From assembly GCF_040958095.1 (NCBI RefSeq), contig NC_091220.1:18567499-18631498 (forward strand): a stretch of DNA of 64,000 bases, in the 5' to 3' direction. Below, piece after piece: positions 1-10,788 of the stretch. Below the pieces are notes generated by a model that had not been told where the DNA came from, did no database searches, and saw only the letters and a program-made list of their open reading frames with translations. The position numbers were made by a program, and so were the translations under genes. How positions within the stretch are numbered: the stretch's first letter is position 1; the number at the start of each line of letters is the position of its first letter. This stretch comes from Procambarus clarkii (lineage: Eukaryota > Arthropoda > Malacostraca > Decapoda > Cambaridae).

Positions 1-735
1 TCCTGGGTGAGAGTAGAGAGAGTCCTGGGTGAGAGTAGAGAGAGTCCTGGGTGAGAGTAGAGAGAGTCCTGGGTGAGAGTAGAGAGAGTGTTGGGTGAGA
101 GTAGAGAGTCCTGGGTGAGAGTAGAGAGTGTTGGGTGAGAGTAGAGAGTCCTGGGTGAGAGTAGAGAGTCCTGGGTGAGAGTAGAGAGTCCTGGGTGAGA
201 GTAGAGAGTGTTGGGTGAGAGAGTGCTGGGTGAGAGTAGAGAGTCCTGGTTGAGAGTAGAGAGTCCTGGGTGAGAGTAGAGAGTCCTGGGTGAGAGTAGA
301 GAGTCCTGGGTGAGAGTAGAGAGTCCTGGGTGAGAGTAGAGAGTCCTGGGTGAGAGTAGAGAGTCCTGGGTGAGAGTAGAGAGTCCTGGGTGAGAGTAGA
401 GAGTCCTGGGTGAGAGTAGAGAGTGTTGGGTGAGAGTAGAGAGTGTTGGGTGAGAGTAGAGAGTGTTGGGTGAGAGTAGAGAGTGTTGGGTGAGAGTAGA
501 GAGTCCTGGGTGAGAGTAGAGAGTCCTGGGTGAGAGTAGAGAGTGTTGGGTGAGAGAGTGCTGAGTGAGAGTAGAGAGTCCTGGGTGAGAGTAGAGAGTC
601 CTGGGTGAGAGTAGAGAGTCCTGGGTGAGAGTAGAGAGTCCTGGGTGAGAGTAGAGAGTCCTGGGTGAGAGTAGAGAGTGTTGGGTGAGAGTAGAGAGTG
701 TTGGGTGAGAGTAGAGAGGGGATGGATGAGAGTGG
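1..735. repeat. 20-bp minisatellite (about 36 copies)
   Basis: Tandem units of about 20 bp built on GTCCTGGGTGAGAGTAGAGA, with a GTGTT variant in some copies and a few 22-bp or shortened units. The array runs off the left edge, so its full length is unknown. No coding function is visible. Confidence 0.95.
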
Positions 736-804
736 AGGACTTTTATAAATGAAAAAATCAATGTTTGAAGTAAGGAAAGAGAATCTTGTTTACCCTGAGA
801 GACA

Positions 805-1620
805 GGGAGCCACAGTGTTGCCACACACTCCTGGCCTTTATGGGGAGCCACAGTGTTGCCACACACTCCTGGCCTTTATGGGGAGCCACAGTGTTGCCAC
901 ACACTCCTGGCCTGTATGGGGAGCCACAGTGTTGCCACACACTCCTGGCCCGTATGGGGAGCCACAGTGTTGCCACACACTCCTGGCCTGTATGGGGAGC
1001 CACAGTGGTGCCTCACACTCCTGGCCCGTATGGGGAGCCACAGTGTTGCCTCACACTCCTGGCCCGTATGGGGAGCCACAGTGTTGCCTCACACTCCTGG
1101 CCCGTATGGGGAGCCACAGTGTTGCCTCACACTCCTGGCCTGTATGGGGAGCCACAGTGGTGCCACACACTCCTGGCCCGTATGGGGAGCCACAGTGTTG
1201 CCTCACACTCCTGGCCTGTATGGGGAGCCACAGTGGTGCCACACACTCCTGGCCCGTATGGGGGAGCCACAGTGTTGCCTCACACTCCTGGCCTGTATGG
1301 GGAGCCACAGTGTTGCCACACACTCCTGGCTCGTATGGGGGAGCCACAGTGTTGCCTCACACTCCTGGCCCGTATGGGGAGCCACAGTGTTGCCACACAC
1401 TCCTGGCTCGTATGGGGGAGCCACAGTGTTGCCTCACACTCCTGGCCCGTATGGGGAGCCACAGTGTTGCCACACACTCCTGGCCTGTATGGGGAGCCAC
1501 AGTGTTGCCACACACTCCTGGCCCGTATGGGGAGCCACAGTGTTGCCACACACTCCTGGCCCGTATGGGGAGCCACAGTGGTGCCACACACTCCTGGCCT
1601 GTATGGGGAGCCAGTGTTGC
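805..1620. repeat. 38-bp minisatellite (about 21 copies)
   Basis: The unit is 38 bp: a GGAGCCACAGTGTTGCC half followed by an ACACTCCTGGCCCGTATG half, with GTGTT/GTGGT, CCTGTATG and one-base-longer (GGGGGAG) variants. It lacks stop codons in several frames and so produces long periodic open frames on both strands. These are repeat artefacts. Confidence 0.95.
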
Positions 1621-1756
1621 CACAGACCCCTCGCTCATGCAGAACGATGCCAAGCACTCTGGCACACTTATATAAAACGTTTAATGAGGTCATCGTGAGT
1701 TGTATTGCATCCCACCTTCTGTTTATTACTGGACGGGCAACCTTTGTTGAACGGGC

Positions 1757-1888
1757 AGGATGGCAGCCCTGGTGGGGAGGATGGCAGCCCTGGTGGTGAA
1801 GGTGGGGAGGATGGCAGCCCTGGTGGTGAAGGTGGGGAGGATGGCAGCCCTGGTAGTGAAGGTGGGGGAGGATGGCAGCTATCATGGT
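1757..1888. repeat. 30-bp minisatellite (about 4 copies)
   Basis: About four copies of a 30-bp GGTGGGGAGGATGGCAGCCC-type unit. The flanks (1621-1756 and 1889-2262) show no gene or further repeat that I can support. Confidence 0.85.
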
Positions 1889-2262
1889 AAAGTGGACGGG
1901 AATACATATAGGAAAAACTTATCATCAAGCACTGGTCCACAGTATCAATGACCAGCTCACACCTGGGAACGTCTACCATCAACAAAACCAAATGATAACT
2001 GCCAGTTTACTCATCTACCATGTTGTACCGCGTTGGCCGACCAGTGAGGACACAGGAACCTGCATTCTCAATAGTTGGTCCTCCGAACCGGATAATCACA
2101 CTCCGCTCGCCAAGGAATATATAGTATCTGTTGTATATGTGGTATGTTTAGAATATGTAGTTGGTCTTTTGTATTCACTTTTCCCTCTGCCTCTGAAGAT
2201 GCTAAGGTGTACCTTAGCACTACAACTCGTGTGAATTGTAAAATCTTGTCCCATAATAAGGC

Positions 2263-2385
2263 ATCTACTCCACAGTGAAGTGTCGTACTCCATAATGAAG
2301 CATCGTATGAATGTAATGAAGCGTCGTACCCCATAATAAAGTGTTGTACCCCCATAATAAAGTGTCGTACAGCCATAATGCACTA
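2263..2385. repeat. Short degenerate tandem repeat upstream of the first PDE9 exon
   Basis: Five or six imperfect copies of a roughly 22-bp GTCGTACCCCATAATAAAGT-type unit. It ends 35 bp before the acceptor of the exon at 2421. Confidence 0.7.
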
Positions 2386-2420
2386 GGTACCCCCACACTA
2401 AGACAGTCTCACCACTGCAG

Positions 2421-2548
2421 GCTGTGTGAGGTGGAGAGAACCGTATCCTCGCTCAAGACCGACCTGCCACCTGTTGTTGACGAACTCCGGAGAGCCGTCG
2501 ACGCCTTCCGGATGAGGCTAGAAACTACCGAGCACCTGTCCTGGCTAG
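2421..2548 (+). CDS. PDE9A: PDE9 exon a (N-terminal, probably helical region)
   Basis: Follows an acceptor at 2419-2420 (CACTGCAG) and ends at CTGGCTAG before the donor GTGAGT at 2549. It starts with one base completing a codon and ends with one base of a Gly codon, which the next exon's GG completes. The translation, [17 protein letters not shown] onward, is charged and heptad-like, fitting the N-terminal helical part of PDE9. Assignment rests on phase, splice sites and position; sequence similarity in this part is weak. Other donors are possible (see the 30-bp array). Confidence 0.65.
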
Positions 2549-5500
2549 GTGAGTGTTCCATACACCTGTCCTGGCTAAGTGAGTGTTCCCTACACCTGTC
2601 CTGGCTAGGTGAGTGTTCCCTACACCTGTCCTGGCTAGGTGAGTGTTCCCTACACCAGTCCTGGCTAGGTGAGTGTTCCATACACCTGTCCTGGCTAAGT
2701 GAGTGTTCCCTACACCTGTCCTGGCTAGGTGAGTGTTCCCTACAGCTGTCCTGGCTAGGGGAGTGTTCCCTACAGCTGTCCTGGCTAGGGGAGTGTTCCC
2801 TACAGCTGTCCTGGCTAGGGGAGTACATCCTGCCTGAGGACAGGGGCGGCCATGCTGGCAAGGGCGCCTGGCGTGATGGCTGCCGTCAGCGCCATCTCTT
2901 GAGTGACGGGCCAATTATAATGGTCCCAGCCAGACGCGTTCCGCCGAGAGTGGTCGAGTTTCTCCTCCTTTTGGCCCTTTTCATGGACCATTTTGGTTTA
3001 TTGGACGCTAAGGAAAAAAAAATATATATATATATACTAATATTTTTATGTTCATTTATATTTTGCATTTATATTATTTTTGCCGTTTTTGTTGCCATCT
3101 TTCATAGGCTTATTTGAAATATTTTGAAACAGGTTATTAGGCTTTTCAAAGTCCCTTAAGGCCAACTGCTTATCTTAAGATGCGACGCTACAATAGTTCT
3201 CTAACTCACGAGTACCTATTTACTGCTAGGAGAGGTGCGTCAGATCAAAGGAAACGTGCCCAACCGCTTCTGTCCGGCCGCGGGAATTGAATGTATGTGA
3301 ATGACAGGTGTTGTCGTATATATAGCCTTGTTTGCCTCGGGAGAGCGCGGCTGTCACCCCCACACCCCCACAGGTCGTCCACACCCCCACACCCCCACAG
3401 GTCGTCCACACCCCCACAGGCAGGTCGCCCTCACCCCCACAGGCAGATCGCCCTCACCCCCACAGGCAGATCGCCCTCACCCCCACAGGCAGATCGCCCT
3501 CACCCCCACACACCCCCACAGGCAGATCGCCCTCACCCCCACACACCCCCACAGGCAGATCGCCCTCACCCCCACAGGCAGATCGCCCTCACCCCCACAC
3601 ACCCCCACAGGCAGATCGCCCTCACCCCCACAGGCAGATCGCCCTCACCCCCACACACCCCCACAGGCAGATCGCCCTCACCCCCACAGGCAGATCGCCC
3701 TCACCCCCACACACCCCCACAGGCAGGTCGCCCTCACCCCCCCCACCCCCCACCCCCCCGTCCTCCTAAGCATTCTTAGCCAAAACCTCGAATTACCGAC
3801 CGTCCAAATGCCTCGTCCATCAACTGCCAATACCAATAATTACCATCAGAACACCTAGCCTAACCCGCCCTAGCCGTAGATATACACAAAACTATAATTC
3901 GTAACAGAATTAATCAATACGGGAGAGAATATCACATTTTAATCACGCGGCCCCGGCAGAGTTTGAGCAGTCCCCCCTGAAGAGCCGGTCGGCCGAGCGG
4001 ACAGCACGCTGGACTTGTGATCCTGTGGTACTGGGTTCGATCCCAGGCGCCGGCGAGAAACAATGGGTAGAGTTTCTTTCACCCTATGCCCCTGTTACCT
4101 AACAGTAAAATAGGTACCTGGGTGTTAGTCAGCTGTCACGGGCTACTTCCTGGGGGTGGAGGCCTGGTCGAGGACCGGGCCGCGGGGACACTAAAAGCCC
4201 CGAAATCATCTCAAGATAACCTCAAGATAACCGAGAAGACCGCCAACTCCGTCAACAAGTACATACCAACCCATCCTCTTAAAAATAAAGTCGCCTATCA
4301 CTCGTATGCGCACTATGGCCAAAAATCCAACCACTTGGCCTGGACGGTAGAGCGACGGTCTTCCGTCACGCAGGTCGGCGTTCAATCCCTGACCGTCCAC
4401 AAGTGGTTGGGGCACCATTCCTTTCCCCCCGTTCAATCCCAAATCCTTATCCTGACCCCTTCCAAGTGCTATATAGTCGTAATGGCTTGGCACTTTCTCC
4501 TCATAGTTCCCTTCCCTATGGCTAAAAATGGACGTGATTTGAAATGAAATCGGCTCACGAAAGTGACGTACTGTCCCGTTTTCTGTCTAGAGTCGTCCGG
4601 CTTACTCTGTTAGGTTAGGAGAGGAAACTTTCAATTAACGGTTTTCATGACGTTATGAACCCTTAGGAGACCTTCCTGCCCTCCTAACCTACCAAGGTAC
4701 CCTTAACCTGCTATTTTGGAAAAAAAAACAAATCCAAAATTAAATTTCCATTATTTTTCATTTTCAAATTACGTCCATTTTCGGCCATCCTGGCAAACGG
4801 CTGAATTCAAACGCAATTTGAAAGAGGGACAGGTTCAACGGGTTTAATGTCATTATCTAACTTTCGAACGATATCGACGCGTCCACGGCGCCAGTGTTGA
4901 TAATGCTTGGGACTTTGGCTTTCCCAGAACCACTCGGCAGGTCTATTATAAATGTCACAGTGAGAGCGTGTATGTGATTACTATTATCGGTGGGCGAGGC
5001 GACGAACTAATCAGCTTCCTTCTGGAGCCCTGACGATCCTATGGCGGAGGGTAGGGTGGGTGACGCCCATAAATTCAAATTCAAATGACGACAGTTGGTC
5101 AACTGCCGTTGTCTTAAACATCATACTGTATTCTCATTCCCTGAATTGATTGATCCTGTGGTGGTCTCTGGGTTTACCTAGTTAATATTCATTAATTACT
5201 GAATTAAGTTAAGTGCGCCTAGCTAACATTCATTTATTATAACCTAACTTAAGTTAACTTGAACTTATTCTACCCAAGCTTAGCATGTTATTTAATAGTG
5301 TGTGCGATTAACCTAACTTAATTCAACCTTATCGTGTCCAACATTGTTTGTTTTCTTACATGTTAAATTGTCCCATTGGAAGCTAACTTGTCGTATGTTA
5401 AGCTTCCTGGACATGCCCAAACAACTAACCAAGCACATATTAACGTAGCGTTAACAGAGCCAGTTAACCCGTACGCTGCGCCTAGACGCCCCCAGGCGTG

Positions 5501-5919
5501 CGGTGCCTACGAATGATGTGAACAACTGGGAGATTGTTGTGCTGGGACCTGGTAAATTAGACCTCAACCACGCCACCTTTGTTGTCCTCTCTCACGTTGT
5601 ACGGACACTCTCTCTCTCTTCTCTCCCAACCTATGACATGCCCCGACACCACACTGATCGAGGTCTCTGCTGCAGGGTTCTACAAGGAGGGGATTGGGGA
5701 GCCGCTGGGCGCCTTGCCGGAGACTCACCCCTATTGGAAACACGTTCAATACCGCAGGAAGGTGGACCAGGAGCTCTCTACCGTCTTCTCCAAGTTCAGG
5801 GAGATATGGTGAGTGTCGTCTGCTCTCTCTTACTCTCTCTCTCTGTCTGTCTCTGTGTGTCTCTGTCTCTCTCTGTGTGTCTCTGTCTCTCTCTGTCTCT
5901 CTCTCTCTCTGTCTCTCTC

Positions 5920-5978
<59 letters not shown>

Positions 5979-6059
5979 GTCTCTGTCTCTCTGTCTCTGT
6001 CTCTCTGTCTCTCTCTCTGTCTCTGTCTCTGTCTCTCTGTCTCTGTCTCTGTCTCTCTG

Positions 6060-6110
<51 letters not shown>

Positions 6111-6119
6111 GTCTCTCTG

Positions 6120-6204
<85 letters not shown>

Positions 6205-6209
6205 GTCTC

Positions 6210-6248
<39 letters not shown>

Positions 6249-6249
6249 G

Positions 6250-6298
<49 letters not shown>

Positions 6299-9200
6299 CT
6301 ACTTCAGGTCTTGTTAACACATAAATTGATATATTTAATGAGTTTATTTCGTTATTAGTATTAGCTATATTATATTTAATATTAACGTTAAATTTATGTT
6401 AAGTAGAGAGAGTAGTCAGTTGTGTTCCAGAACCTTCATGTGAGCAATGGACTAGAAGTTGTTATTATAACCCACTACATCACACAACATGTACCAAATG
6501 CCAGTCACTCAGCCTGTCGTGGGTTGTAAAATATAACTGGAATAGATCATCAGGGGGCAAGTGGGGAGAGGGGGGGGACCTTTGACAAGCCGCCGGCTTC
6601 CTATCCTCGTCGGGGGCGCTAGTATTAGTGGCCCTCAGGTCAATTCAGCTGGAGGGATAATGAATGATTGGTGATGGAGGGATGTTGTTGACGACACGGC
6701 CGCCAGGGTGCTAGTGTGTGAACCCCTTTTGTACAGCTGGTGACTGGGCCTCTTGTACAACTGGTGACTGGGCCTCTTGTGCAGCTGGTGACTGGGCCTC
6801 TTGTGCAACTGGTGACTGGGCCTCTTGTACAGGTGGTGACTGGGCCTCTTGTGCAGCTGGTGACTGGGCCTCTTGTGCAGCTGGTGACTGGGCCTCTTGT
6901 GCAGCTGGTGACTGGGCCTCTTGTGCAGCTGGTGACTGGGCCTCTTGTGCAGCTGGTGACTGGGCCTCTTGTGCAGCTGGTGACTGGGCCTCTTGTGCAG
7001 CTGGTGACTGGGCCTCTTGTGCAGCTGGTGACTGGGCCTCTTGTGCAGCTGGTGACTGGGCCTCTTGTGCAGCTGGTGACTGGGCCTCTTGTGCAGCTGG
7101 TGACTGGGCCTCTTGTGCAGCTGGTGACTGGGCCTCTTGTGCAGCTGGTGACTGGGCCTCTTGTGCAGCTGGTGACTGGGCCTCTTGTGCAGCTGGTGAC
7201 TGGGCCTCTTGTACAGCTGCTGACTGAGCCCCTCTTGTACAGCTGGTGACTGAGCCCCTCTTGTGCAGCCACCGGCTGATGTGGGGTTCAGTCCCTGAGC
7301 CCATTATGTGCCTCTAACCCTTCCCACAACATGGGTATAGGGTGCATAATAACTGAACTAAACATAAAAGAGACGCTGGTTGTCCAGGAAGTTGAAGCAG
7401 GTGGGGAACCAACAGAAACATTGGCCTTGTACATACCAGTAACGCCGCCGACATCTCTGTGGTGTTGAAGTCGCTGATTGGCTTATTCAAACATTTGAAT
7501 TTGAATTAAGATACGCCCAGTCAGGACGGGTCAAGACCTAAAATGAGTCGTCCGGCACAGATCTCTTTAGCAATTGTCCTCGGCAGACAATGTTACCATA
7601 TCCTCTCTTGTATGTGTAAAGATTAGAGTATAATCATCAGCATACTCCTGAGATTCGTGGTTGATGTGTTCATCATTAAAGCTGACATTCCTACAAGGGG
7701 CCAAGCGCGTCGCCCTGCGGCAAGCTAGCTCTGAAAGTAATCTTTTACACTGTTTGTTGACCAGACCACACACTAGAACGTGAAGGGACGACGACGTTTC
7801 GGTCCGTCTTGGACCATTCTCAAGTCGATTGTGATGAGGGAATGAGGCAAAGACATTAAATAGGCAAGAGAGATAGTTTTACCCACTGCTACATTAAGAG
7901 ATCTTGGAGGTAGTCACTTGTGAGATGTAAGACAGCCAGAGATGGTTAGTACTTGAAGCTTCGCCAACAATCCATGGTGCCACACCCAAGGGTGTTAATC
8001 CAGTGGAACAACACGGCTAATTATGCATTCATGAAATAGTGTTGTCCACCAAACTCGTATTAATTTCGAGGGACTTGAACCACGTCTGCCTCCGTACCTT
8101 GAGCTACACAGACATTGAAAAGCAGAGGCCAGCAGCACCACACTCCTGTGTTAAGTCTGCGGCCCACCACATCCCGACCCAACACCTTAACAATGTCAAG
8201 GAACTTCAAGCCGTGTATTAAGGTTGCAATTATTACTTAACCTATCAACGGTATAGGTTAAGTGATAATTGTAATTAAGAAGCAATAAGATGCTTATCGT
8301 AACATACTAAGATGGTTAGGTGAGGTCGGTATTTTCTATGAAGCTTATCAAGGTAAACTAAAATATTCACAATCAATTAGTATGTCACATATGCACTTAT
8401 TAAATAAGCCAATATTGAGTGCGAGAACGGGTTGGACCTTTGTACTTCATATTGTTTAATGATCACCGCTGACAACATTGACATAGTATTTGGAAGAAAA
8501 TGGAGAATGTTGTTCTATATCACGGACCTGCATCGTCGCCGCAAAATGGCCTATCTTATCTTGAGGTTATCTTGAGATGATTTCGGGGCTTTTTTAGTGT
8601 CCCCGCGGCCCGGTCCTCGACCAGGCCTCCACCCCCAGGAAGCAGCCCGTGACAGCTGACTAACACCCAGGATACCTATTTTACTGCTAGGTAACAGGGG
8701 CATAGGGTGAAAGAAACTCTGCCCATTGTTTCTTGCCGGCGCCTGGGATCGAACCCAGGACCACAGTAGTAGCCTGCCAGTAGATCAGTTTCATATTGAT
8801 TACAAGTTGCAACACTTCCCATCGTTCCAGTTTCTTGACGGGATTGAATCCTTCAATCAATTTTATTGCTGATAACCATTGACAACTAGACTCATTCCAG
8901 CAACCAGGAGGCCTGGTCGACGACCGGGCCGCGGGGACGCTAAGCCCCGGAAGCACCTCAAGGTAACCTCAACGTAGACTGAAGAACCCAGTCAACCTGA
9001 TTTCAGATCTGCTCAAGGGGAGACTCGCGCCATCTTTTGCTTCTCACAGTCGGAGACACGAAGCCTATTGGGCTTACCCACGTCCCCCGAGGCCAACTTC
9101 GAACTGGTTGTTATTGGATAAAGTAGATAATGATCCAGGAGCCAACTGCAGTGATTGATTGATTGATGAAGATTAAGCCACCCAAGAGGTGGCACGGGCA

Positions 9201-10261
9201 TGAATAGCCCGTAAAACTGCAGTGTGCCAGAGCCTTCATATATAGCCGCTCTACTTCACATGACGCGTATCTATACACGTTTGAGCAAACAGGTTCCAAA
9301 TGCGATCATCAGCTACAGAGGCCCCCCTGCCGCTGGTATATGTTTGTATAAGCAAATGCGTTCACTTGAGAGCCAGGGAATATAGGCTTGGGTTACCCCC
9401 TGCTTGCATAGTCTGCACTCCGGCGCCACCCAACATTATTTAACGTTCTCTTTCATCAACAAAGACGCTAACTCTCAATTTTCACCGAATTCTCAATTGG
9501 CATTTTTTTATCTTTTTTTTATATATGTAGATAATAGGTATATAGATATTATGTAGATAAAGGTATAAATATATAGATATTAGAGTCATACAGTTTTTAA
9601 TTCAGATTCTCGAAGATTCACAGATTAACGAAGCAGTTACTGCAAGCACTTACGAACCTGTACATCTTTTCTCAATCTTTGGCGGCTTTGTTTACAATTA
9701 TTAAACAGTTAATGAGCTCCGAAGCACCAGGAGGCTGTTTATAACAATAACAACAGTTGATTGGCAAGTTTTCATGCTTGTAAACTGCTTAATAAATGTA
9801 ACCAAAGCCGTCAAAGATTGAGGAAAGATGCACACGTTCGTAACTGCTTCGTGAATCTGGCCCAATGTATAAGAAGAGTCTAGCCTTCATATCAAAGAGT
9901 ATTACAACCTGTATAATTATGTGTGGTAATTAGCATACGTTTGATTTGCTTTGCTTTTGTTCAATCTTTCATGTCAATTTATTATGCACCCATACCCGTG
10001 CTGTAGGTGGTATTGGAGAGGGGGGGGGGTTACAGAGGCACTTAATGGGGTCAGGAACTGAAGCCCAAAATTTCATTTGACTAAGCAAGTTACAGTCTTG
10101 TGAAGCTATTGTTATAGTTCAAGTTATATCAGTAGTCTCTTTTAGCCTAATAGGTTCAAGACGTGACCCCCAAGTCTCTATACACACTAATTTACTGATG
10201 TTGTGAACAATTTATATATATAATATATATATTAACCCCATACCCGTGCTGGGGGTATGGG

Positions 10262-10331
<70 letters not shown>

Positions 10332-10717
10332 GTACCTAGTAGCCAGAACTCACTTCTCAGCCTACTATGCGAGGCCCGATTTGCCTAATAAGCCAAGTTT
10401 TCCTGAATTAATATATTTACTATAATTTTTTTCTTATGAAATGATAAAGCTAACCCATTTCATCTATGTATGAGGTCAATTTTTTTTTATTGGAGTTAAA
10501 ATTAACGTAGATATATGACCGAACCTAACCAACCCTACCTAACCTAACCTAACCTATCTTTATAGGTTAGGTTAGGTTAGGTAGCCGAAAAAAGCTTAGG
10601 TTAGGTTAGGTAGGTTAGGTAGTACGAGAAAACATTAATTCATGAAAACTTGGCTTAATAGGCAAATCGGGCCTTGCATAGTAGGCTGAGAAGTGCGTTC
10701 TGGCTACTAGGTACGAC

Positions 10718-10788
<71 letters not shown>

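Noticed and set aside
749-1799. Open frames of about 280-340 codons on the + strand and up to 201 on the - strand
   Set aside because: They are periodic readings of the 38-bp minisatellite and its flanks, open in several frames at once.
3982-4055. Possible tRNA gene
   Set aside because: The head is tRNA-like but the anticodon stem does not pair well and it is fused to a repeated body and tail present in three copies, so it is a SINE.
5503-6358. Long Leu/Ser/Cys/Val and Arg/Glu frames
   Set aside because: They are created by the TC/TG microsatellite; only 5676-5808 behaves as an exon.
6640-7304. About 200-codon frames on both strands
   Set aside because: They come from the 24-bp minisatellite; period divisible by three keeps every frame open.
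10520-10625. True telomere end
   Set aside because: Only a few TTAGG units, inverted and enclosed in a foldback element between unique sequence.
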